Assembly (NCBI GenBank): GCA_910579205.1
Contig: CAJTTD010000011.1
Span: 12,734 to 76,733 of the forward strand
DNA: 64,000 bases
Direction: 5' to 3'
DNA from: an uncultured Christensenella sp.
GTDB lineage: Bacteria; Bacillota; Clostridia; Christensenellales; Pumilibacteraceae
Part shown: one piece after another, positions 34,604-43,600 of the stretch
How positions within the stretch are numbered: position 1 is the stretch's first letter
How the letters are laid out: each line of letters starts with the position of its first letter
Notes under the pieces: generated by a model
The model's input: the letters and a program-made list of their open reading frames with translations, nothing else
What the model was told of the DNA's origin: nothing
Databases searched by the model: none
Position numbers and translations under genes: made by a program

Positions 34604-36775
34604 TCATTTATCGTTTTCTATCTGCTTTAGCTTCCAAGTAAAACTGCCGAAGTCGCCGAGCATCGGAAGAACGATCCCCGCCGTCATAAGCGCGCGTCCG
34701 CTCGCGACTATATCCGTTCCGTCTATGGCGTAAGTCTTATCGGCATCCAAGCCCGCAAGCTTGATCGTTTTTATAAGATCGCATGGCACGGCGTGTATGC
34801 GTTCGCCCACGACGTACGCTTGATTTTTGTCTTTCGCGACGAGCATGACGCAAAACCAATTTCCGTCGAACGGATCGCACAGTCTGTAAAGATCGCCTTT
34901 TAGCACAAGCTCGGCTATCGCGCCGTATCTACCTATCTGCGCTTTGACAGCCGACTTTTCGTCGTCCGTCATTTTGGAAAGATCGAGTTCGTAACCCGTC
35001 GCGCCGAGCGACGCTATAGCTCCGCGCGTATCGATAGAAACTGTGCGCCCCGTCTGATGATTGGGGCAAGCGGAAACGTGGCAGCTCATCGCCGACACGG
35101 GATAACACATAGACGTGCCCCACTGTATTTTGGCGCGCTCGTAAGCGTCCGTGTCGTCGCTCGTCCATATCTGCGGGAAATAATAGAGCATGCCCGCGTC
35201 GAACCTCCCGCCGCCGCCCGCGCAGCCCTCGAAAAACACATCGGGAAACGCTGTCGTAAGACGTTCCGCGAGCGAGTACACGCCCAGCATGTACCTATGC
35301 GCGAACTCGCCTTGACGGTCGAGCTTGCGCGAAAACATTTCGGTGAGGTCTCTGTTAAAATCCCACTTTACATACGATATATCGTTATTCGCAAGCACAT
35401 CAGACACCGCGGCAAAAATATGATCCACCACGTCGCTGCGCGTTAAGTCCAATACGAGCTGATTCCTACCGCGGCACGGCTGCACGCCGTCCTTACCTAT
35501 CGCCCAATCGGGGTGCGCGCGGTAAAGATCACTGTCCTCGCTTATCATTTCGGGCTCGAACCACAAGCCGAACTTAAGCCCGTGCTTTTTGCAGCGGTCG
35601 ATCACCGTTTTAAGCCCGCCCTTTAACTTTTTTTCGTTTACCGTCCAATCGCCAAGACCCGAGGTGTCGCTGTCCCGCTTTCCGAACCAGCCGTCGTCCA
35701 AGACGAACGTGTCTATGCCGAGCTTTGCCGCCTCGTCTATTATGGGGAACAGCTTTTCGTTATCGAAGTCGAAATACGTCGCCTCCCAATTATTGACCAC
35801 TATGGGACGCTTTTTGTAAACGTACCGCGGGTCAATAACGCATTCGCGCAAAAAGTCGGCGTAATGTCGCGACATCTTGCCCGTGCCGCCGTCCGAATAG
35901 CAAAGCGCCGCTTGCGGCGAAGTAAAGCTCTCGCCCGCGCGCAAAGTCCAACCGAATGCCGTATCGTTCACTCCGCCTTGAATGCGCAAAGACCCGTCGG
36001 CGGACGATTCGGCAGTCAATGCGAACGAACCGCTGTACATCAACTGCACGCCGTAACACTCGCCGCTCTCTTCGGCGCAGTTAGCGCGCAAAAACGCCGC
36101 AAACGGATTTATCTTGTGCGACGAAGAACCGCGTAGCGACTGCAGCCTTGTTATCCCGTATTTGATAGGCGAAGTTACGGGCGTACGCTCCGCCGCCCAC
36201 CGCCCGCAAAGCCGCATTATATCGAACTCGCTGTCGGGGAGATCTACGCAAAACGAAAAAGCCTTTTTGAGCGTGAACTCTTCCTTGCCAACATTTACTA
36301 TTTGCGCGTTGCGCACCAACACGTTAAGATCGTCGTACACCGTGTAGTTGAGTATCACCGTCGCGTCCGAAAAATCGTCCTTTAGCGTTACAGCCAAAGT
36401 ATCTCCGCCCTTGCGCGCGTGCGGCAGTCCCGCGAGAGTCGGCGCGCCGCCGTACACCTTATGCGACACGTAACGCAGTCTGCTCATCGCCGCGCCGTCG
36501 CTCCGCTCTATTATGACGGATGGTTCGCGGTAATCGCCGTGCGCGTAAAACCCGCACTCGCTCGGCATGTTGTCGAACTGCATGTCGTAATTCAGCCCGC
36601 CCTTTGTCGGCGCGAACTTGGAACAGATATGCCCTATCAAATATTCAAGGTCGGCGACCTCTATCTTTTTGCCGTAATACGCGTGTTGCAAAAATCCCGA
36701 GTCGTTCACATACATGGCGTAAGTATAATCTTTGCCTTGCAAGCAGAACGCACCGTTGTCCGCGACTGTTATCAT
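34604..36775 (-). CDS. GH36 alpha-galactosidase
   Basis: The 723-residue cytoplasmic-type enzyme is glycoside hydrolase family 36. The N-terminal beta-supersandwich (about 1-310) is followed by a TIM barrel. The catalytic nucleophile is the Asp in VKWDFNRDL (about residue 475), and the acid/base is the first Asp pair in TSDDTDAYERAKIQWG (about 535). NWEATYFDFDNEKL and LDDGWFGKRD are also characteristic. It removes terminal alpha-1,6-galactose from raffinose-family or galactomannan oligosaccharides. No signal peptide is present. It is transcribed from its own strong promoter at the end of the carbohydrate locus. Confidence 0.93.
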   Translation of the reverse strand: MITVADNGAFCLQGKDYTYAMYVNDSGFLQHAYYGKKIEVADLEYLIGHICSKFAPTKGGLNYDMQFDNMPSECGFYAHGDYREPSVIIERSDGAAMSRLRYVSHKVYGGAPTLAGLPHARKGGDTLAVTLKDDFSDATVILNYTVYDDLNVLVRNAQIVNVGKEEFTLKKAFSFCVDLPDSEFDIMRLCGRWAAERTPVTSPIKYGITRLQSLRGSSSHKINPFAAFLRANCAEESGECYGVQLMYSGSFALTAESSADGSLRIQGGVNDTAFGWTLRAGESFTSPQAALCYSDGGTGKMSRHYADFLRECVIDPRYVYKKRPIVVNNWEATYFDFDNEKLFPIIDEAAKLGIDTFVLDDGWFGKRDSDTSGLGDWTVNEKKLKGGLKTVIDRCKKHGLKFGLWFEPEMISEDSDLYRAHPDWAIGKDGVQPCRGRNQLVLDLTRSDVVDHIFAAVSDVLANNDISYVKWDFNRDLTEMFSRKLDRQGEFAHRYMLGVYSLAERLTTAFPDVFFEGCAGGGGRFDAGMLYYFPQIWTSDDTDAYERAKIQWGTSMCYPVSAMSCHVSACPNHQTGRTVSIDTRGAIASLGATGYELDLSKMTDDEKSAVKAQIGRYGAIAELVLKGDLYRLCDPFDGNWFCVMLVAKDKNQAYVVGERIHAVPCDLIKTIKLAGLDADKTYAIDGTDIVASGRALMTAGIVLPMLGDFGSFTWKLKQIENDK

Positions 36776-36820
36776 AAACTCCTCCCTACTATGCGAAACC
36801 GATATAGAATTCGATGTGTC

Positions 36821-36849
36821 ATTATAAACGCATCGGTACGAATTGTCAA
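36821..36849 (-). promoter_or_regulatory. Promoter of the GH36 gene
   Basis: On the minus strand TTGACA (36844-36849) and TATAAT (36821-36826) are 17 bases apart, about 45 bases before the start codon. Both hexamers match consensus perfectly. Confidence 0.85.
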
Positions 36850-36880
36850 GTTTATTGACTGAGTACAGATATCGACCGCA

Positions 36881-38122
36881 CTACAGCATTTCGAGCGCGA
36901 GCAAATTAAAGCTCAAAAATCCCGCGTGCAAATTAGGTTCGCCCGTATCGGGCTGATAACTTTCAAACATATCGCCGTACTTCGTTATATTAGACGACAA
37001 AAGTTCTATCGTCGCGTCTTTCAACTTATCCGCCATCTCGGTAAGTCCATACCGCAACAAGCCTTTATAAACTATAAAGTTGGGAACGGTCCACACCGCG
37101 CCCAGCCAATTGGACGGGTTAGACGTTTTGCCGAGATCGTACATCTTTTCGTTTCGGGCGAGCGTGCGTATCCCGTATTTTGCAAATATGTCATCGTCGC
37201 AAAGATGTTCGCACAGTCTCGCGGCACGGCGCGCGTCCGCAATACCCGTATACAGCGGAGCAAAGCAACCCCAAAACCTTATCTTGAGCGGCACTGTTCG
37301 CCATGCGGGCGTTTGCCCCGCATGAAATTCAAAATCGCCTATCTTGCGAGCAGCGCGATAAAACCCTATATCTTGAGAATAATAAATGCCGTCGCGTTCG
37401 TCCCACATTTCGCGATTGACGGCGGTCTTTAGTTTTTCCGCTTTTTCCGTCGCGATAGCCGAGCGGTCGTCGCCCAGCTTGTCGAGTATTTGCGCGAGCG
37501 CGACGTATTCCGCATATAAAAAGCTGTTGAGATAAATGTCGGCACATGTTCTCGGCGGGCGAAAAAATACGGTGGGGTTGTTGTCGATGCCTATCATGAT
37601 GTCGTCTTGCCAAAAGAACAGCCCCGATTTTTCGTCGTACTGATTATTTTCGTAGTAGTCGAGGTATTTGACGAGCTTGTCCGCTATCGCCCCGTCTATG
37701 CCGCCGAACCGTTCCGACGCTTGAAGCGCGGCTTGACACAAAAACGGTTTGTGCTGATTGAGCGGCACGCCCTTGTCGTATTCGCGCTTAAAATATCCGT
37801 CGAACAGTCCGCCGCCCGCGACCATGACGGGGGTGTAGCCGTCCGACTCTTGCGCGTTCAAAAAATTCAATATGCTTCCCGTTACATGCGGCGCGATATC
37901 GCCGTCCGACAGTCCCGCGTCCGCCGCTTCTTTTTGCGTGCACTTTTCGCGTATTTTGCAAAGCGCGTATGCCGTAAAGTACGAATCCCAATCCCACAGC
38001 TCGCCCGCATACCCCGCGCCGGGGTCGATAAACGGGTGTTGGAGCTTGCCGCACGGCGCTTTGAGAACGCCCGCCGCACGGCTGAGGATATATTGCTTTA
38101 CGATTTGCGCGCGATCGCCCAT
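36881..38122 (-). CDS. Trehalase/GH63-like (alpha/alpha)6-barrel glycosidase
   Basis: The 413-residue protein matches the catalytic barrel shared by GH37, GH63 and GH65-type enzymes: ELWDWDSYFTAYAL at about residues 41-54, NWLGAVWTVPNFIVYKGLL near 340 and MFESYQPDTGEPNLHAG near 388, the region that normally carries the catalytic base. No signal peptide is seen, so it acts in the cytoplasm, probably on imported di- or oligosaccharides; the exact sugar is not determined. AAGGAAAAG precedes the ATG. It follows the SGNH hydrolase gene by 14 bases in the same operon. Confidence 0.72.
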   Translation of the reverse strand: MGDRAQIVKQYILSRAAGVLKAPCGKLQHPFIDPGAGYAGELWDWDSYFTAYALCKIREKCTQKEAADAGLSDGDIAPHVTGSILNFLNAQESDGYTPVMVAGGGLFDGYFKREYDKGVPLNQHKPFLCQAALQASERFGGIDGAIADKLVKYLDYYENNQYDEKSGLFFWQDDIMIGIDNNPTVFFRPPRTCADIYLNSFLYAEYVALAQILDKLGDDRSAIATEKAEKLKTAVNREMWDERDGIYYSQDIGFYRAARKIGDFEFHAGQTPAWRTVPLKIRFWGCFAPLYTGIADARRAARLCEHLCDDDIFAKYGIRTLARNEKMYDLGKTSNPSNWLGAVWTVPNFIVYKGLLRYGLTEMADKLKDATIELLSSNITKYGDMFESYQPDTGEPNLHAGFLSFNLLALEML

Positions 38123-38136
38123 TTTACTTTTCCTTA

Positions 38137-38820
38137 TTATTTGTCGGTAAATGCCGCGCGGTAAATGCGCTCGGCTATTTTTTTCATGCCCGCGTCCGAC
38201 GGGTGCGCCGCTACGCCCGCATGGTCAAACTTGCCTACGGCTTTCATTTCGTCCATATTGCCGAGATCGTGTATTTGTGCGAAGCCGTATCCGTTGCTTT
38301 TCGCCATATCCTTGACGAGCGTATCGAACGGCTCGTATTCCCAAAACAGATCGGTAACGACGACGCGCGCGCCGTTTTTTGCAAAAAAGTCTATAAGCTG
38401 CATATAGTGCGGCATAAACTCCGCCGCGCGATCCAAAAGCCGCGCGTTCTCGCCCAGCCGTACTATTGCGATATCCGCGCCGAACGCCGCGGCTTTGCCG
38501 TACCGCTCGCCGAGCAACGCGTCGTTCCAAGAGCTTTCCCATTCGCTCATATTGCATACGCAGTACGACGGTTTTTTGCCGTCGCGCTCGAGCATGCTCA
38601 AAAGAACATGCACATAATCGTTTTGCTCGCACGACGCCGCCATGCCGTAGTCGCCGAACCAACCGATATCGGTTTTTTTTCCGTGGCGTGTTATCGAATT
38701 GCCCAAAAACAGCAGTTTTATGTCCGCGTCGTCTCTATGCGAAACGAACACGCACTCGTCGGAGGCGAGCTGTCCTTGCGCGGGCACGTCGTTACGCAGC
38801 AGATCTTTTTGTATCTTCAT
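38137..38820 (-). CDS. SGNH/GDSL-type hydrolase
   Basis: The 227-residue protein has block I LLFLGNSITRHG (Ser nucleophile replaced in order by the GNSIT form) and block V HPSDAGM with the catalytic Asp-His pair, with LGENARL as the Asn-containing block between. Such proteins are esterases, often removing acetyl groups from polysaccharides. The ATG at 38820 overlaps the stop of the preceding gene by 4 bases, so an apparent 68-residue N-terminal extension was rejected. No signal peptide is seen, which suggests a cytoplasmic deacetylase of an imported sugar. Confidence 0.78.
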   Translation of the reverse strand: MKIQKDLLRNDVPAQGQLASDECVFVSHRDDADIKLLFLGNSITRHGKKTDIGWFGDYGMAASCEQNDYVHVLLSMLERDGKKPSYCVCNMSEWESSWNDALLGERYGKAAAFGADIAIVRLGENARLLDRAAEFMPHYMQLIDFFAKNGARVVVTDLFWEYEPFDTLVKDMAKSNGYGFAQIHDLGNMDEMKAVGKFDHAGVAAHPSDAGMKKIAERIYRAAFTDK

Positions 38821-40382
38821 TTCGCGTTGTCCGCCAAAAGCGTTACGGGCACATATTCGCGCTCGCCTCTGCCGTTTACCGATATCTCCATTACAAGATC
38901 GTACCTTCCGCGGTTTATGTCGTGCGGAACGAACTCGAACGCGCACGACCGCGTATGCGTGGTCTTGCTGCCGTGCCAATGCTCGAGCCCCACGCAGCAT
39001 TCCGCGCTCGATACGGTCTCCCAATCTTGAGGCAATCCCAACAGCCTAACGGTCAAGTACTGCGGCAAATACAACTTGTTGCAAAGAGTTATATCTATGC
39101 GCTTTTTAACGCCGTTTTCCACAGCAACAAAATCGTCGCCGTACTTGACTTTTACCGTAAGCCCCGAAAAATGATACCGCGCGGTGTGCGGGCTTTCTTT
39201 AAGCAGCTCTTTGAAGTTTTCTTGTTGATAGGGATAGAATGCGTTTTCGTCGTACGCCAAGCTATCGGCCGCGACGACGGCAAAGTCGTTTTCGTTAAAT
39301 TCCGCGCGCTCGGAAGAGACGGCGGGAAACTGTTTGATCACGCGTTCGCACAATGCGGACACCGTTTCGGGTATATTCAAAAGCAAGTCGGGGCGAAGCG
39401 AGCATACTGCGATCTTGTCCGAGCAACCGTTTTTCCACTTGTCGGGGATATTCGCCGCGCCGCACGTTATGCCGAGTATCGCGCCAAGCGTTCCCGCCGT
39501 GCAGTCGGTGTCCTCGCCGCAGTCTACCGCTATGCATACCGATCTGCCGAAATCTCCGCCGCCGTACAGCCAGCCGATAAGCACTATGCCTATGCTCGCG
39601 GGCGCGTCGTAGCCGTGAACGGCGCGGGGTATATCCTTGTCCTTTTTTTGCACGGGGCATTTGCCGCTCGCGGGAACGAGCGATGTGCCTTGCCACTCCC
39701 CGCCTATCTCGCCGAAGCTCGACGGCTCGGCAATGAGCAGTTTTTTGCGCGCCGTCTTAAAGTCGTCGCCATTTTTGTAGCTTTCGCGCACGACCTCTAC
39801 GGCATGGCGCACGCCGCACTTTTCGGGCAGATACGACAAACCGATATTTATGAGCTTGTCGGTATCGCTCTCGAAAAACGCCGCCGACTGTACCGCCGCG
39901 GTAAACACCGCCGCGTAAATGCCTTCGCCGCTGTGATCGACGCACGCGTCGTAGTATGCGTAGTTTGCCGCGAGCGCGGGGTTGCCCGCGCAAAGACACG
40001 CCCATATCTCCGTGCGTATCCACGCGCCGTTGCTCTCGCGGTTTTCGTTGCGCAAATGCCCCGAGAGCGGCGGAACTACGCCCATTCTATAGTTGTTCGC
40101 GCCCGTGCCGTATTCTGATATCACCGACGATACGTAGTTTTCCCAATACCGCGCCAATACGTGCGAATCTATATTTTTGCCTTCATGCTCGACGGCGGAC
40201 AGCCAAGCGAGCTGAAGATCCACGTCGTCGTTGGGAACGGGCGACGAAACGTCTTGCATAAACCCGTCTATGTCGTACACTCCGCGATAGCATTCAAACG
40301 GCGCGCCCAGCGTGCCGCCTATGTTTTTGCCGATATAGCAACCGTATACCTTGTCGCGGTATGTTTTAAAATCGATCTTCAT
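38817..40382 (-). CDS. ADP-ribosylglycohydrolase-family protein with extra C-terminal domain
   Basis: The 521-residue protein has an ADP-ribosylglycohydrolase (DraG/ARH) fold at about 1-345. The metal-binding acidic motifs are visible as NDDVDLQLAWL near the N-terminus and GEDTDCTAGTLGAILG near 285; YGCYIGKNIGGTLGAPFE is the typical start. The remaining 170 residues are beta-rich (FSGLTVKVKYGDD, CAFEFVPHDINRGRYDLVMEISV) and probably a sandwich domain. Several clostridial members sit in carbohydrate operons and may act on glycan or nucleotide-sugar substrates rather than protein ADP-ribose. The ATG at 40382 has GGAG 7 bases upstream. Confidence 0.82.
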   Translation of the reverse strand: MKIDFKTYRDKVYGCYIGKNIGGTLGAPFECYRGVYDIDGFMQDVSSPVPNDDVDLQLAWLSAVEHEGKNIDSHVLARYWENYVSSVISEYGTGANNYRMGVVPPLSGHLRNENRESNGAWIRTEIWACLCAGNPALAANYAYYDACVDHSGEGIYAAVFTAAVQSAAFFESDTDKLINIGLSYLPEKCGVRHAVEVVRESYKNGDDFKTARKKLLIAEPSSFGEIGGEWQGTSLVPASGKCPVQKKDKDIPRAVHGYDAPASIGIVLIGWLYGGGDFGRSVCIAVDCGEDTDCTAGTLGAILGITCGAANIPDKWKNGCSDKIAVCSLRPDLLLNIPETVSALCERVIKQFPAVSSERAEFNENDFAVVAADSLAYDENAFYPYQQENFKELLKESPHTARYHFSGLTVKVKYGDDFVAVENGVKKRIDITLCNKLYLPQYLTVRLLGLPQDWETVSSAECCVGLEHWHGSKTTHTRSCAFEFVPHDINRGRYDLVMEISVNGRGEREYVPVTLLADNAK

Positions 40383-40685
40383 GATGTTCTCCGAATTTAT
40401 ACGTTTAAGATGTCTCTGCTCACGCGGCAGCCGCCCCGTACGACGAGTATACATTATGCAACGCTGTTTGTACAGCGTTTAAATTTCTTTTTTAAAAGAA
40501 TATCGCCGCCGACACAAAATGCGTCGCGTCGATAATTCTTTGGGTAGGAGGAAAATTTTTGTTTAAAATACGTTGAGCGCGTTCCGCATGCCGCCCGCAG
40601 ATACCCGCGGACGGCAAACGTTCGCTATATGCAAAGCGATAAAGCTTTGCCGTATGGAGAGAGAGACTGATTTACTCGGCTTTTA
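40383..40685. other. 303-base gap with hairpins and a palindrome
   Basis: It contains a perfect 8-4-8 inverted repeat at 40460-40479, a GCAAAGC/GCTTTGC hairpin near 40631-40650 just downstream of the large lipoprotein stop on the minus strand, and a second GC-rich stem near 40596-40621. These could end part of the upstream transcript and control expression of the downstream enzyme genes. No protein-coding frame is credible. Confidence 0.6.
40460..40479. promoter_or_regulatory. Perfect 8-4-8 inverted repeat, possible operator
   Basis: AACGCTGT and ACAGCGTT form a perfect dyad around TTGT, 78 bases before the ADP-ribosylglycohydrolase-like start codon. On the plus strand it is followed by a T-rich stretch and so could instead be a terminator hairpin. 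Confidence 0.45.
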
Positions 40686-43600
40686 TCAAGCCTTTTTTGC
40701 GCCGTACAGCGAAGTGAAGTATATCGTTGCGCCGTTGAGGTTCATGAATCGGAATTTGAAAAGCTCCATTCTATGTTGCGCCAAGCCATTGCCTTGCCAT
40801 TGCGTCATGTCGTTGAATTTATCGGCGGCAATGGTTACCTTGGTCCACTGACCTTTTACCAAACCGGTATCGCCGGTCCACTCCGTGCCCGACATCGCAG
40901 ACTTACTTGCATAATCCAGCTTGCCCGTCGCATTTTCGGCGTCCGTCCATACGTAGAAGTACAGCTCGGAGTACTTGCGGATATCGCGAATATTGACTGC
41001 CGACGCATCGACCGATACGCTGATATCGTCTTTGTTTACGATAAGTTTTGCGGAGCCTGTTTTATCGACCGTCGCGTCCGTGCCGTCATAATTCTTTTCG
41101 GTAGACCACGTACCCGATCCGATGCCTTTGCTGACGTCGATGACTTTATTATTATAATCGCTGTACTTTGTAAGTTTAACGGACGAGATGTATACGGTAT
41201 CGCCGACGTTAAAGCCCATTAAACGGAACACCCACTTCCCACCGTAATAGTCGGGAGTATTAGAGGTATTCAATCCTAACTGAACCTTCGTCCACGCTCC
41301 TGCTGTCAAGCCCAGATCGCCGTACCAATGGGCGCCCATTTGCTTGTCGCTGCCCGTGGTGTATGCGTAGAACTCGATCAAATCGTAATCGCCGAAGTCG
41401 AACGCAAGATATGCGTAGTCGCCGTTATCGTCTGTTTCTTTGACCGTGATCTTTGCAGAGCCTATGTCGGCACCGTGCTTTTGCTCGGTCGTGTACTCAA
41501 CGGTCGCTTTATTCCCGTTCGCTTCCAAAGTTTTCGACGTGAACTCTTGACTGGGCGTAAACACCGTGCCGGTGTCGGGTTGCAAACGATATGTAACTAT
41601 CTTGTTCGCACAGCCGTCGGCTTTGTAAACGGCATTGATCACTTGCGCGCCTTCGTAATCAAGAGTTACCGCGCCGTTGATCACCCGAATAGTTTGACCG
41701 ACTTGATTTTCTACGCGATCGATGGATATCGTCTTGCTGTCGTTTCTGTTGCCTAACCAGTCCGCAACATACGCGTCCGTGGGTATCTTAAACTCACTGC
41801 CGGATTTGTAGAATATAGTTTCTTGCGGTCTGTCTATCACGATCTCGCCGTAGTTCTTGAACACGTCGTTTCTGTACAAGTCTACTTTCTGCTTGCCGGT
41901 AATGAACTCGATATTGGAAAGAGTTCCGTTTACGGGGCCTTTACGTTCGCCAATGCCGAACGAGTTTCCAGTTACTTCAAATCCCGCAAATGACACAGTG
42001 CCGACATGCCAGCCTTGATCGGTCGTTAAGTGGCGGATATACATGTCTATCTTGTCGCCTTGACGGACGTATACCACTCTTACGGGACTTTCGGACGAAT
42101 TGCGCAAGACTTGCCGCAACGCTTCGGGCAACTCCTCCACGATACTCATTTGTTTCCAATTACCGCCGTATCCGCCGAATTTGCGCGAGCTGTTGTCGCT
42201 GTGCATTTCCACGCCGAGGATCTGATCCGATCCGCCGACGTATGCGCCAAAGTAGTTCCAGCCCGTTTTAGGCAAAGTCATGTCGTAACGCAATATCCAC
42301 TGATCGCCTTCGCCTACTTTGTACACTTGGGCGTCGTTTCCTACGGTCTTGTAGCCGTCGTCTACATCGCCCCAAGTCATGTCGTCGGCGTTAGTCGCGA
42401 ACTTGACGGAAACGGTGTGCTTATCTTTGGTCGCTATAAACATGTTGCCGCCGATGGGCTTGCCGTCAACTACGAAGCAGTCGAATATCTTGCCCGAAGG
42501 GATAGTGCCGTTGTATTCGAGCTTGATCTCCTGTTCGCGGTTGTACACTGTTTTGCCGTCGGCAGTAGCTATGCCCGCGCCCAGCTCTACGGTGGATTTT
42601 TCGTAAGGCACGCCGTACAGCGAAGTTACCCACATAACGCTGCCCGCTTTGCCGCCTTCTACGCTGTAAGCAAACTGCTTTGCGCCGTTTTCCCAAACGC
42701 TCTTTTCGTCTATGTTCTGCGGCGCTTTACTTCTGTTAAACGATACCTTTACCCATTTATAAGCCTCGGGCGCGGTATCTCTGCACCACCATCCGCCTAT
42801 ATTCTTGAACGCGTTAGCGTCGGTAACGTATACATAGAAGTATATCTCTTTGTAATCATCGAGATTTTCGGAGGCGGCGGCAATGGCATTGTCAAAGGCA
42901 AACGCGCATTCGCCTTCGTTTAACGTTACTTTGAGCGTGCCGTCCGTTTTGATCGCGCCGTCTACGCCGTTGTAAGTAACAGCGGTATCGTACTCGATCT
43001 TACCGGGCTTCCATTTGTTTTCCTTTTGATACACAACGCCGCCGTTGCCCGTGATAACGCTTACGTTGTTGATCTCGACGTTGCTGCCGGCGACGCGAGC
43101 GGCAAATACGGGTTCTACGCTGTGCGTGTCGCCGTCGGCGGTAAACGTATTGCCGTCGATAGCAGTTCCGTCCACTTTAAAGCCTTTGCAATACTGCCCG
43201 TCGGGCGCTTTGCCGTTCCAAACCACGGTAACGCTGCTGCCTTTGGCGACGTCTATCGTGTCTTTATTCCCTTCCGCAGTAGCAATGCCTTCGGCAAGAG
43301 TTACGGTGCTCTTTGTAGCATATACGGCGGCTACGTCGTGCGTAGTCTTTGTAACCGTCATGACGTTGCCGCTTATGGGCGTGCCGTCCACGGTAAGGTG
43401 CAAGAACATTTTGCCTGCGGGCGCGGGATCGGGAGTAAGCGTTACCCAATCGCCGAGCGACACTTGCGTGAGATCTGCTTTACAGTCGGTAAGATTCAAT
43501 TTAGCAACGTACTGCGCCATATACAGCGCGACTTTTTCCGCGCCGGCAACACCGCGTATATTAGTATACGTATGTTCGCCGAAGGTGTTGTCGCGACGTT

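Noticed and set aside
38820..39024. N-terminal extension of the SGNH hydrolase
   Set aside because: It overlaps the end of the ADP-ribosylglycohydrolase-like gene; the ATGA junction at 38817-38820 explains the start.
38466..40118. 550-codon plus-strand frame
   Set aside because: It is antisense to the ADP-ribosylglycohydrolase-like and SGNH genes, very Arg-rich, and without a start signal.
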